Source: Larkinella arboricola
GTDB lineage: Bacteria > Bacteroidota > Bacteroidia > Cytophagales > Spirosomataceae
Assembly (NCBI RefSeq): GCF_003259745.1
Contig: NZ_QLMC01000009.1
Span: 1 to 64,000 of the forward strand
Reading direction: 5' to 3'
Length of the DNA: 64,000 bases
In this document: positions 1 through 8,257 of the stretch, one piece after another
Position numbering within the stretch: the first letter of the stretch is position 1
Layout: each line of letters opens with the position of its first letter
Made by a program: the position numbers and the translations under genes
The notes under the pieces: model-generated
What the model was told of the DNA's origin: nothing
The model's input: only the letters and a program-made list of their open reading frames with translations
Databases searched by the model: none

Positions 1-284
1 CAGTTCGGTCCCTATCTGTGGTGGGCGTTAGAAGATTGACGGGGGCTGCCCTTAGTACGAGAGGACCGGGGTGGACTCACCGCTGGTGAACCGGTTATTG
101 TGCCCACGGTACGGCCGGGTAGCTACGTGGGGTTTGGATAAGCGCTGAAAGCATCTAAGTGCGAAGCCGGCCCGGAGATGAGTCTTCTGTTGAAGGACGT
201 TAGAGACGATGACGTGGATAGGCGGCAGGTGCAGGACGGGAGACCGTTACAGCCGAGCCGTACTAATGACCTGACAATGTAACC
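1..284 (+). rRNA. 23S ribosomal RNA, 3' end (partial)
   Basis: The first ~284 bases match the conserved 3' end of bacterial 23S rRNA. The sarcin/ricin loop core AGTACGAGAGGACCGG lies near 53-68, GCTGAAAGCATCTAAG near 145-160, and the terminal GTACTAATGACCTGA near 260-274. The 5' part lies outside the window. The end at about 284 is estimated from the usual 3' helix position and could be off by a few bases. No 5S gene follows: only about 48 bases separate this end from a strong terminator. Confidence 0.95.
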
Positions 285-332
285 ACATACCATTTCAGCG
301 GTAACTTCCAATATGAAAAAGAGAAGTATACG

Positions 333-371
333 AAAAGCCAACGGACAAACACCGTTGGCTTTTTGTGTTTT
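333..371 (+). terminator. Rho-independent terminator of the rRNA operon
   Basis: A 12-bp perfect inverted repeat (AAAAGCCAACGG at 333-344, CCGTTGGCTTTT at 352-363) encloses a 7-base loop and runs into a T-rich tail. It sits directly behind the 23S end, so it probably ends the rRNA transcript. Confidence 0.85.
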
Positions 372-736
372 TATCTACCCCTCATCCAGTCTGGTGAAGA
401 GTCTCAGGTTACTTGGGCGTTTGGCCAGCCGCCAATCAGTCCTCAAGCGTCTACAGCATCAGATTATACGGAGCTAAACACAACCGCTAGTTCTCCACAA
501 AATAATGTTACAGGCTATTTTATTAGCCGTTGATCTTATCATTAATCAATAATGCAGTATATTATTGGAAAATTAATACTATTGGCCAATAAATTATACC
601 CTTACTCTACACTGTATACCGTTTAGACTCATTAGTACAGTTTTTAGCGAACCTTCTTCTTATCATCCCGTTACAATCACGCTAGCTATTCTATTCTTCA
701 TGAACGTTCTATTTTCTAACCGCAACCCAGAAAATT
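372..736. other. Intergenic region, AT-rich upstream of the Kelch/malectin gene
   Basis: About 365 bases lie between the rRNA terminator and the next gene. The part from roughly 530 to 620 is strongly AT-rich, as expected for a promoter region of the downstream gene. I see no open frame with coding character, no tRNA and no 5S-like sequence. A Bacteroidota -7/-33 promoter could not be assigned with confidence. Confidence 0.4.
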
Positions 737-3295
737 ATGGCTTACCGACATCTACTTACCTGTTGTTCAGTAATGGCCTTTTGGCTTTTAATGGCTTTTA
801 GCTCAGCCATCCCTACGCAGGCTGCCGAAATCTTTCCGATCCAGCGAACGGCTTCCAAAAGCGGAATTAATACCACTACTGAACCCTACTCACAACAGTC
901 TTATCAACTCGAAGATCCGGTTTTTGCTAACTGGACCTTTCGGACCCTGGCGAAAGGAAAACGTTCGGAAGGGCAGAGCGTCCTTTATAACAATAAGATT
1001 TATGTATTTGGAGGATTAGCTCCTAAATTAAAAATTAATAATACCAATGAAGTCTACGACCCGGTAACTAACCAGTGGACGCTCCTGGCACCAATGCCCA
1101 GTGATCCCCAGGGTAATCCGTATGCCGTTACCCATAATGGAATTGCCGTGGTTGATAACACGGTTTGGATCGCTGGCGGACGAGTGGGTAATAATCCCGG
1201 CCCGGCTACAGATAAAGTCTGGATATACAACATTGCATCGAACTCCTGGTCGGCGGGCCCAACGCTACCAGCCCCCCGGGCCGGAGGAGGAATGGTCCGC
1301 CTGGGTCGTAAGCTGCACTTTTTTGGCGGCTTCGGCGCACTCATCTGCAATGACGACAAGGGAGATCACTTTGTTTATGATCTGGATAATCCTGCGGCTG
1401 GCTGGCAGACGGGTTTTGCCCCTTTGCCCAATCCCCGTAATCACTTTGGAGTTGCTACCGTGGGAGGGAAAATTTACGCCATTGGTGGGCAGTATGGCCA
1501 TGACTGCACCGGAGGACAGGATCAAAAAATGGTTCACCAATACGACCCTTTGACCAATACCTGGACCCAGAAAAAAGATTTACCCTATGCTAATTCTCAC
1601 ATGGAACCGGGGACGTTTGTGCTGGATGGGAAAATTATGGTAACGGGTGGAGAACGGAATGGTCAGAATATCTTACAGTACAACCCGACGAATGACACCT
1701 GGACACTGTATGACCAGCTCCCTACCCGCCTGATTGCGACCTCTGCCAAAGTCATTGGCTCCTATTACATTGTATCGCAGGGGGGAGCGCCGGGTAGCCA
1801 GCAAAGTCAGGATACGACCTGGGTTAAAAGTATCAACCGCACCAAAAGCAACGTACTTAGTTTTTGGCCTAATCAATTAACCGCTTCGGCAACGGCCAGT
1901 GAAATCGTTCCATTACATGCACTTTTGGGAACGTATTCGGATCAGGTTAATTATACGATCAATACGGCTTCTCTGCCAGGTTGGCTGACAGTTGCCAACG
2001 GGTCGGGTACAACGGATGAATCCGGCGCATCTGTAAAGCTTACACTGAATCCGGCCGGTTTAGCTCCGGGTACTTACAGCTATACACTGACGGCTACGGC
2101 TCCCGGATACACCACGGCAACAGCCAGCATTACCTTTACGGTGGAAGGCAGCGGTCCTGGTCCGGTTGTAGCCCGCATCAATGCCGGAGGGCCAGCCGTG
2201 ACGACCAATGGTATCGCCTGGAGTGCCAGCCAGTATTTTTCCGGTGGTAAAGCGTATACCAACCCGAAAGTTACCAGCATTGCCGGTACCGACAACGATG
2301 CCATCTACCTGACCGAATACAGCGCAAACGCTAACCTGGGCTCTTTCAGCTTTGCCATGCCTGTACCGGCGGCTGGGGTTTATACGGTTAATCTGCATTT
2401 TGCCGAGATATACTGGGGAGCTACCGGTGGTCGGGCGGGCGGACCAGGCCAGCGGGTTTTTAGTGTCAATCTGGAAGGCGGAGCACCCGAACTGGTCAAC
2501 TACGACATTCTGGCCCAAGTAGGTACGATGACGGCCGTGGTTAAACCGTTTACGATTTCGGTCACCGACGGCATGCTGAACATTGATTTCTCGGCCTCGG
2601 CCAACCAGCCCAAGATTTCAGCCATTGAAGTAATGGGACCAGCGGCAGTCGGTTTAGCCGCAACACATTTCACCCTGATTAATGCTGATACCGATCAGGA
2701 TATTCGTACCCTGGCCCAGAATGATGTTATTAATCTGGCGGGGTTGACGAGTTCTAATCTAAACATCCGGGCTAACACCAGTCCGGCAATAACAGGTTCG
2801 GTCAAGCTCGTGCTCAGTGGCCGCCAAAACCGTACACAAACCGAAACCGGGGCACCGTATGCCTTATTTGGTGACAGCAATGGTAATTACAATAACTGGG
2901 TGCCTCCGGTAGGTGCTTACACCTTGACGGCCACTCCCTATACAGGAGCCAATGCGTCAGGCACAGCGGGCCAGCTCTTGACGGTAAATTTTACGGTAAT
3001 TAATCAATCGTCCGGGGCGCGGACCGGTGTAGGAGCGACGGCGGAAGGAACGCAGGTAGTAACATATCCCAACCCGTTCACCGACTCGTTTACGCTACAG
3101 TTGAAAGGCAACGTTAAGAAATCTGTGGCGGTATCGCTGTTTAACGCTTATGGTAGCAAGGTTCTGGAGCTAAACCAGATTGATCCAGACGGCCAATTCA
3201 TTCAGACGGGTGCGGGCCTGGCCCCGGGAATGTATGTTTTACAAGTAGGAGAGGGCATAGAGGTTCAGCGACTGAAAGTGGTGAAAATTCCTTAA
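737..3295 (+). CDS. Secreted Kelch-repeat / malectin-domain protein with T9SS sorting domain
   Basis: This 852-residue protein starts with a signal peptide (hydrophobic core to about residue 30, ending near TQAAE). Residues ~55-370 carry Kelch-type beta-propeller repeats (repeating YDP..N.W and GG motifs such as IYVFGG, IYAIGG, IMVTGG). A putative-Ig/BACON-like segment follows (~385-475). Then come a malectin-type carbohydrate-binding domain (~480-634, beginning RINAGGPAV), a domain containing LINADTDQ and PYALFGD (~645-755), and a C-terminal T9SS type A sorting domain (~774-852: YPNPFTDSF, then GMYVLQV). It is therefore predicted to be exported by Sec and then by the T9SS to the surface or medium. 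The malectin and Kelch parts suggest glycan binding, not catalysis. The LINADTDQ domain recurs twice in the NHL protein at 51776. It is a single gene, closed by a strong terminator. Confidence 0.85.
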   Translation: MAYRHLLTCCSVMAFWLLMAFSSAIPTQAAEIFPIQRTASKSGINTTTEPYSQQSYQLEDPVFANWTFRTLAKGKRSEGQSVLYNNKIYVFGGLAPKLKINNTNEVYDPVTNQWTLLAPMPSDPQGNPYAVTHNGIAVVDNTVWIAGGRVGNNPGPATDKVWIYNIASNSWSAGPTLPAPRAGGGMVRLGRKLHFFGGFGALICNDDKGDHFVYDLDNPAAGWQTGFAPLPNPRNHFGVATVGGKIYAIGGQYGHDCTGGQDQKMVHQYDPLTNTWTQKKDLPYANSHMEPGTFVLDGKIMVTGGERNGQNILQYNPTNDTWTLYDQLPTRLIATSAKVIGSYYIVSQGGAPGSQQSQDTTWVKSINRTKSNVLSFWPNQLTASATASEIVPLHALLGTYSDQVNYTINTASLPGWLTVANGSGTTDESGASVKLTLNPAGLAPGTYSYTLTATAPGYTTATASITFTVEGSGPGPVVARINAGGPAVTTNGIAWSASQYFSGGKAYTNPKVTSIAGTDNDAIYLTEYSANANLGSFSFAMPVPAAGVYTVNLHFAEIYWGATGGRAGGPGQRVFSVNLEGGAPELVNYDILAQVGTMTAVVKPFTISVTDGMLNIDFSASANQPKISAIEVMGPAAVGLAATHFTLINADTDQDIRTLAQNDVINLAGLTSSNLNIRANTSPAITGSVKLVLSGRQNRTQTETGAPYALFGDSNGNYNNWVPPVGAYTLTATPYTGANASGTAGQLLTVNFTVINQSSGARTGVGATAEGTQVVTYPNPFTDSFTLQLKGNVKKSVAVSLFNAYGSKVLELNQIDPDGQFIQTGAGLAPGMYVLQVGEGIEVQRLKVVKIP

Positions 3296-3365
3296 CGTAA
3301 AGGAAACCGGCACTTGTTGTGAACTGCTACAGATCAGCCCGTTGCCCTGACTTTTATAATTGAAC

Positions 3366-3410
3366 AAGCTACAAAACCCGTTGGTTATCAACGGGTTTTG
3401 TAGCTTTTAA
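3366..3410. terminator. Strong bidirectional terminator hairpin
   Basis: Perfect 18-bp arms (3366-3383 and 3389-3406) enclose the 5-base loop GTTAT, with a run of T on the plus side. It separates the plus-strand Kelch gene from the minus-strand HxlR gene, so it can terminate both converging transcripts. Confidence 0.9.
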
Positions 3411-3460
3411 GACCGTCGGCGTCTCTGTATGTTCTAATCCCGCCGGTGAAACCGGTTGTT

Positions 3461-3832
3461 CTATCCGTTCGACAAGGAGTATAATCGTTTTGATATTTGA
3501 GTCCGCAAACGTTCCTCATGTTCATCGCCCCACTGACCTAAAGCAGAAATGATTGGGATTAATGATTTTCCAAAATCAGTCAAACTATATTCTACTTTTG
3601 GGGGCACTACCGGATAAACCACTTTTGTAACCAAGTCATGATCTTCCAGCTCTTTGAGCTGCATGTGCAAAACCCGTCTGGAAGCCGCAGGAATTTTACG
3701 GTGTAATTCGCTGGGACGTTTATGGCCTGAATGGATAAACCACAGCAAGCGGATTTTCCATTTGCCGTAGAGCACTTCGCCAACCAAATCCAGACCACAA
3801 TTAAGGTCAAGGGGCGTTTTTCGTTCGTACAT
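3461..3832 (-). CDS. HxlR-family winged-helix transcriptional regulator
   Basis: A 123-residue protein of typical HxlR length. It has the family's N-terminal cysteine (Cys12), a winged-helix core with GKWKIRLLW, RPSELHRKIP and LHMQLKELEDHDLV, and the wing leading into VEYSLTDFGKSL. Members bind DNA as dimers, and many sense electrophiles or quinones through the conserved cysteine; that role is inferred here. The gene is divergent from the SDR at 3959, with 126 bases between the two starts, the usual arrangement for a regulator and its target. The SDR is therefore the most likely regulated gene. Confidence 0.88.
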   Translation of the reverse strand: MYERKTPLDLNCGLDLVGEVLYGKWKIRLLWFIHSGHKRPSELHRKIPAASRRVLHMQLKELEDHDLVTKVVYPVVPPKVEYSLTDFGKSLIPIISALGQWGDEHEERLRTQISKRLYSLSNG

Positions 3833-3958
3833 ATTATAAAGTTAACGCTATGTACCAAGACGGGCAATAAGGGAAAAATTTATCCCTATCTGAATCCCTT
3901 TTCCGTACTTGTAGTTTACTGCCGAGCCGCTGAATTTTGTGCGGTAAACGTCAGAACG
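3833..3958. promoter_or_regulatory. Divergent promoter region between HxlR regulator and SDR
   Basis: These 126 bases separate the two divergent starts and must hold both promoters, and probably the HxlR operator. I see no clear palindrome to call as the operator. The assignment rests on gene layout only. Confidence 0.4.
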
Positions 3959-4753
3959 ATGAATCAAGCAGTTAACTTTAATAATGAACTATCGGGGAAG
4001 ATTGCGCTGGTGACCGGTGGTACTAAAGGCGCAGGCAAAGCCATTGCCGAACGATTGCAAACCGCCGGAGCAACGGTCATTATTACAGCCAGAAACAAAC
4101 CGGAAGAAGCCAATCCGCATCTTCATTTCATCTCAGCGGATTTGAGCAAACCGGAAGGAACTCAACACGTTGTTGATGAGGTGTTAGCTACCTATAGCCG
4201 GCTCGACATTCTTGTCAACAATCTCGGTGGTTCACAAACGCCAGGTGGCGGCTTCTCCGTACTGACCGATGCAGATTGGGAAACTACCCTTCAGACCAAT
4301 TTGCTGGCCCCGGTTCGCCTTGACCGGGGATTTTTGCCCCAAATGGTTGAACACCGCACGGGGGTCATTATTCATATCGCTTCTATTCAGGGACGATTAC
4401 CGTTGTACGACTCTACCTTACCCTACGCTGCGGCCAAAGCCGGGCTGATTAATTATAGTAAAAGCCTTTCCAACGAAGTAGCACCCAAAGGAATCAGGGT
4501 ATTAACGGTTTCGCCGGGCTGGATAATGACAACTGCCGCCACAGCGATGATGGACCGAATTGCCCAAAGTTCAGGCATCACGGTAGAGCAGGCTGCCCAA
4601 AGCGTCATGGATGCCCTGGGTGGTATACCGTATGGCCGACCGGCCCGGCCCGAAGAGGTTGCCGAACTGGTGGGATTTCTGGTTTCGCCAAGAGCCGCTT
4701 ATTTAACAGGAACAGAATTTGTAATTGACGGTGGCACAATACCCACTATTTAA
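3959..4753 (+). CDS. SDR-family NAD(P)-dependent oxidoreductase
   Basis: A 264-residue classical short-chain dehydrogenase with a Rossmann fold. The cofactor motif TGGTKGAG is at residues 19-26, NNLGG replaces the usual NNAG, the catalytic Ser is Ser142 (IASIQG) and the YxxxK pair is Tyr156/Lys160 (PYAAAK). The C-terminal SPRAAYLTGTEFVIDGG is typical of FabG-like SDRs. The ATG at 3959 is chosen because an upstream in-frame ATG at 3731 would add 76 unrelated residues and overlap the divergent HxlR gene. The substrate is unknown. The adjacent HxlR regulator suggests induction by a reactive carbonyl or quinone compound, which is an inference. Confidence 0.88.
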   Translation: MNQAVNFNNELSGKIALVTGGTKGAGKAIAERLQTAGATVIITARNKPEEANPHLHFISADLSKPEGTQHVVDEVLATYSRLDILVNNLGGSQTPGGGFSVLTDADWETTLQTNLLAPVRLDRGFLPQMVEHRTGVIIHIASIQGRLPLYDSTLPYAAAKAGLINYSKSLSNEVAPKGIRVLTVSPGWIMTTAATAMMDRIAQSSGITVEQAAQSVMDALGGIPYGRPARPEEVAELVGFLVSPRAAYLTGTEFVIDGGTIPTI

Positions 4754-4954
4754 TAACTATTTAATAACCTTTTCAAACGGATTTACTGAAAGCAAAAGAC
4801 AATGATAGGTCTGCTCACGCTATTTTGAGTCAGCAACTTCGTCCCTATAAATGCCTTCCTGTAACGTCAAAGCCCAGATTTATCTTCTCTGGAGCAAACG
4901 GGCGGCTTGATAAAGTGAACTTATCTACTTATCTTAGTGTAAAAGTTCATTCGT

Positions 4955-5380
4955 ATGGCGCTGGCAACTTCCTTATCGTTTCCTTCCCTGAATCCGCTTC
5001 CGCTGCTGAGTGCGGAAGAAATCATTACCCGCAGTCGGCAGGGTGTCCTGCGCCGGGATGCGGATCGTGTAGCCGGGCTGGTGGGCATTACCGATAAGGA
5101 ACTGGCTGTGGCTCTGGGGCTTTCCACTTCCTACCTGCACCGGCTCAAAGAAGACCAGCGCATCAGTCAGGATGCTTCTGAGCGGCTACTGCTGCTGGAA
5201 AATCTACTGCGGCACGCGCTGGATACGTTCGAAGGACGCGCCCCGACGGTGTTGAACTGGCTGCGCGCCCCATTGCGGGAACTCAATGGGCAGACTCCGC
5301 TGCAATCGCTCGATACCGTAACAGGTTATACGCTGGTGGATCGGGTTCTGGGCCGCATTGATTACGGTATTTTCGGTTAG
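4955..5380 (+). CDS. Xre/MbcA/ParS-type antitoxin (RES-Xre system)
   Basis: This 141-residue protein has a helix-turn-helix-like part (~45-75, GITDKELAVALGLSTSYLHRL) and a C-terminal DUF2384-like part (~85-141) ending in GYTLVDRVLGRIDYGIFG. The latter is the toxin-binding region in Xre-type antitoxins. It is followed after 3 bases by a RES-domain gene, the classic antitoxin-first operon of the RES-Xre (ParS/ParT, MbcA/MbcT) family. It is expected to neutralise the toxin and repress its own promoter. The start ATG at 4955 fits the family length (~140-160 residues). Confidence 0.85.
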   Translation: MALATSLSFPSLNPLPLLSAEEIITRSRQGVLRRDADRVAGLVGITDKELAVALGLSTSYLHRLKEDQRISQDASERLLLLENLLRHALDTFEGRAPTVLNWLRAPLRELNGQTPLQSLDTVTGYTLVDRVLGRIDYGIFG

Positions 5381-5383
5381 GCG

Positions 5384-5848
5384 ATGGCAATAGTCTACCG
5401 AGTTGTGCGGTCGCGGTACGCCGATCGTCCTCTGGACGTAACCGGAACCCGTCTCAATGGAGGACGCTGGAATCCGCCCGGCATCGGTATTCTCTACACA
5501 GCGGAACATCCGGCGCTGGCTTTGCTTGAGATTCTGGTGCATATGCCGCAGGTACCGTATCAGGAACTGCCTGCCTATCAGCTGTTTCAACTGGAAATTC
5601 CCGACGATAGCCAGCGGCTTCTGAGGGCGGAGGATCTGCCCGCCTACTGGAACGAGCCAACGTATGCAAACAGTCAGAGAATCCTGGCGGAGTGGCTCAC
5701 CCGCCCGGACGTGCTGGCGCTGGGCGTACCTTCTTCGGTGCTGCCCGATGGGATTAACTACCTGCTTCATCCGGCGCATCCGACTTTTGCATCGATTCGG
5801 ATCGTGGAGGAAAAACCGTTGCTGCTTGACCCGCGCCTGTGGCATTAG
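5384..5848 (+). CDS. RES-domain toxin (NAD+-degrading type)
   Basis: A 154-residue RES-domain protein with the three signature residues visible: Arg28 in GGRWNPPG, Glu49 in ALLEILVH and the serine of VPSSVLPDG (Ser117/118). Characterised RES toxins (MbcT, ParT and relatives) attack NAD+ or modify metabolic enzymes using NAD+, and stop growth when the antitoxin is lost. All motifs are intact, so this copy looks functional. The ATG lies 3 bases after the antitoxin stop, which implies translational coupling. Confidence 0.88.
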   Translation: MAIVYRVVRSRYADRPLDVTGTRLNGGRWNPPGIGILYTAEHPALALLEILVHMPQVPYQELPAYQLFQLEIPDDSQRLLRAEDLPAYWNEPTYANSQRILAEWLTRPDVLALGVPSSVLPDGINYLLHPAHPTFASIRIVEEKPLLLDPRLWH

Positions 5849-6154
5849 ACACTGCATTTTTACGGGTAATGGCTTACGCAACTTTTTGTATGGCGGAACC
5901 CCGTTTCCGGTCAGTCAGGCCAGCCAGGTTCATCAGGGCATGGATTCAACCCCGCTCGTGTTCCTGTATAGCACCAGCTGCCGACACGAAGATGGAATAC
6001 CGAGGGTCTATCATGTCACGCAGGTAATCAAGCAGTCTGTCCGGATTGAACCTTGCGGTATTTTCTCATTTTGACTACAAATCCCCTCAATTCGGCTACA
6101 GATAACCAGTGATATACCCAGACCTTTGATCTATCAAAAGTAAAGGTATAAATC
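5849..6154. other. Intergenic region with a possible minus-strand gene relic
   Basis: No intact gene is seen here. On the minus strand, 6065 down to 5874 reads as protein-like sequence (NPDRLLDYLRDMIDPRYSIF, then VSAAGAIQEHERG, an in-frame stop at 5946-5948, then IHALMNLAGLTDRKRGSA). It has no start codon in context, so it may be the remains of a decayed gene. I do not recognise the family. The last ~80 bases should hold the promoter of the SDR gene at 6155. Confidence 0.25.
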
Positions 6155-7027
6155 ATGATACAGCAGAATGAAAAGGAAAGCCTTCAAACGGCATCCAATC
6201 TGGTAACGTCTCCGAAAGTCTGGTTCATCACGGGTGCTTCCCGCGGGTTTGGACGCATTTGGGCCGAGGCCGCCCTGGAGCGTGGCGACCGGGTGGCGGC
6301 TACCGCCCGTAAGCTGGAAAGCATTGCCGACCTGAATGAAAAATATGGCCAGAACGTGCTAACCCTGGAGCTTGACGTAACACGGCCTGAGCAGGCAAAA
6401 GCCGCCGTAGAGCAAGCGCACGCTCACTTCGGCAGGCTTGATATTGTGTTGAATAATGCGGGTTATTCACTGGTTAGCACCATTGAGGAAGCCAGCGCGG
6501 ATGATATTCGTGCCCTGTACGAAACCAATGTCATTGGCCCGGTTTCCGTTATTCAGGCGGCTTTGCCCTTATTGAGAAAGCAGGGGAGCGGGCATATTCT
6601 GGGCACATCAAGCAATCTGGGTCATGTCACCTTACCGGTGATTGGCTATTACGCTTCGTCGAAATGGGCATTTGAAGCCATCCACGAAAGCCTGGCTGAA
6701 GAAGTTAAACCGTTCGGAATCAACGTAACCATCATCGAGCCGGGCGCCTACGCCACCGAGTTCGGAAGCCCGGAATCCCTGAAGTTTGCCCAGGGTCTAG
6801 ACATCTACGCAGCGTTTAAAGCACAGTTCTTCCAGGAATTGAAGGAACTGGACCGGGGTGATCCGGCGGCAACGCCAAAGGCTCTCTTTCAAATTGTTGA
6901 TGCCCCACAACCGCCACTCCGGTTCTTCCTCGGCAGCCATAATTTATCGGGAGTGCGTACGGCCTATGCCCAGCGGTTAGCCACCTGGGAAGCCTGGGAA
7001 GACGTTTCCAATTCGGCGCAGGGGTAA
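6155..7027 (+). CDS. SDR-family oxidoreductase
   Basis: A 290-residue classical SDR with a ~20-residue N-terminal extension. The cofactor motif TGASRGFG is at 26-33, NNAG near residue 105, the catalytic Ser at 152/153 (GTSSNLG) and Tyr166/Lys170 in YYASSK. The long C-terminal segment (GSPESLKFA through DAPQPPLRFFLG) is typical of the retinol-dehydrogenase-like SDRs found next to AraC regulators in Bacteroidota. The substrate cannot be read from the sequence. It is followed by its own terminator and then an AraC regulator in the same direction, a likely controller of this gene. Confidence 0.87.
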   Translation: MIQQNEKESLQTASNLVTSPKVWFITGASRGFGRIWAEAALERGDRVAATARKLESIADLNEKYGQNVLTLELDVTRPEQAKAAVEQAHAHFGRLDIVLNNAGYSLVSTIEEASADDIRALYETNVIGPVSVIQAALPLLRKQGSGHILGTSSNLGHVTLPVIGYYASSKWAFEAIHESLAEEVKPFGINVTIIEPGAYATEFGSPESLKFAQGLDIYAAFKAQFFQELKELDRGDPAATPKALFQIVDAPQPPLRFFLGSHNLSGVRTAYAQRLATWEAWEDVSNSAQG

Positions 7028-7075
7028 TCCGAATAGCGAACCTGAATGCCGCGAAAATGGTTGATGAGAGACCTG

Positions 7076-7114
7076 TGATAACCGATAGTTTAACCAGTAT
7101 CGGTTATCATTTTT
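7076..7114 (+). terminator. Rho-independent terminator after the SDR gene
   Basis: Perfect 12-bp arms TGATAACCGATA (7076-7087) and TATCGGTTATCA (7098-7109) enclose a 10-base loop and are followed by TTTTT. The terminator separates the SDR transcript from the AraC gene 12 bases downstream. Confidence 0.85.
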
Positions 7115-7126
7115 CTAGTCTGACAG

Positions 7127-8047
7127 ATGAAGAAAGAAGAAAATAGTCCGAAAAAAATGGAATCGCTGACCGATGCACACCGGGCCTTCGGTCTACTGAA
7201 GCCTCAGCATCCGTTGGTCAGTTTGATCAATGGTTCCTACACACAGGTCGATGAGACTAAAATCCCGCACTACCACGTGCTGGGCTTTTATAAAATAGCC
7301 TATAAGCCAAAACTAACCGGCAAATTAAGATACGGCCAGAGCTATTATGATTTTGATGAAGGCGGTTTGTTGTTTGCGGCTCCCGGCCAGCTTGTGGGCA
7401 GCCCTGATAACGACGTCAGCGCGTGTTCGGAGTATACGCTGCTGATTCACCCGGATTTCTTTTTAGGATACGATCTGGCCAGAACCATTAAACAGTATGG
7501 TTTTTTCTCCTATTCCACCAGGGAAACGCTGCATCTTTCGGAAGAGGAAAAAGAAACGATCTTTTCGATCTTTAAAATGATTGAAAAAGAATTGTCCAGC
7601 CGCATCGACGACTTCAGTCAGGACGTGGTTATTTCTCAGATTGAGTTGTTGCTCAACTATGCGAACCGTTTTTATAAACGTCAGTTTATTACCCGCAAAG
7701 CCGTTAACCACAATCTGTTACAAAAGCTGGAAGAGCTATTGGATCATTATTTTGACCAGGAATCATCGTTAAGTCAGGGGCTGCCAAGTGTCGGCTATCT
7801 GGCGGACCATTTAAACCTATCGCCCAGTTACTTGAGTGATATGCTGCGGTCCCTGATCGGACAAAATGCGCAGCAGTATATTCATGACAAACTGATTGAA
7901 AAAGCCAAGGAAAAACTGTCCACGACTGATTTATCGGTCAGCGAAGTGGCCTACGCTTTAGGCTTTGAGCACTCGCAATCGTTCAGTAAACTTTTCAAAT
8001 CGAAAACAAACCTGTCGCCCCTGGCCTTCAGACGGTCGTTCAATTAA
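7127..8047 (+). CDS. AraC-family transcriptional regulator
   Basis: This 306-residue protein has an N-terminal cupin-like sensing part (~35-130, with HYHVLGFYKI and a glycine-rich GQSYYDFDEGG turn). The C-terminal double helix-turn-helix (~205-303) carries SVGYLADHLNLSPSYLSDML, the linker AQQYIHDKLIEKAKEKL, and SVSEVAYALGFEHSQSFSKL ending in the typical SPLAFRRSF. It most likely activates the neighbouring SDR gene in response to a small molecule. The ligand is unknown. It is convergent with the PUL 1 operon, and a shared terminator lies between them. Confidence 0.9.
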   Translation: MKKEENSPKKMESLTDAHRAFGLLKPQHPLVSLINGSYTQVDETKIPHYHVLGFYKIAYKPKLTGKLRYGQSYYDFDEGGLLFAAPGQLVGSPDNDVSACSEYTLLIHPDFFLGYDLARTIKQYGFFSYSTRETLHLSEEEKETIFSIFKMIEKELSSRIDDFSQDVVISQIELLLNYANRFYKRQFITRKAVNHNLLQKLEELLDHYFDQESSLSQGLPSVGYLADHLNLSPSYLSDMLRSLIGQNAQQYIHDKLIEKAKEKLSTTDLSVSEVAYALGFEHSQSFSKLFKSKTNLSPLAFRRSFN

Positions 8048-8196
8048 TCAGCTTTTCAGCGATTGTTCCGGTCATGTCCGCTCCTTTATCGGCGGCTCGT
8101 TCGTGCGACTGGAGTGGCGCAAAGATCCTAGAGCGGTAAATAACGCGTCCTGATTCGCAGTTTCCACTTTCTGCCGACGACGTATAGATAATGCTA

Positions 8197-8257
8197 AAAG
8201 TTCAGGCCCGGAACCATCAGAAACCTTAAAGTTCTGATGGTTCCGGGCCTGAACTTT
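8197..8257. terminator. Bidirectional terminator with 26-bp perfect stem
   Basis: A 26-bp perfect inverted repeat (8197-8222 and 8232-8257) encloses a 9-base loop. It lies between the converging AraC gene and PUL 1 and reaches into the stop codon of the hydrolase gene (8256-8258). Reading on the minus strand it is followed by CTTTTAGC. Confidence 0.88.

Noticed and set aside
3731-3958. N-terminal extension of the SDR at 3959 starting from an upstream ATG
   Set aside because: It would overlap the divergent HxlR gene and its promoter region and adds 76 residues unlike any SDR N-terminus; the Rossmann motif sits at the normal position when ATG 3959 is used.
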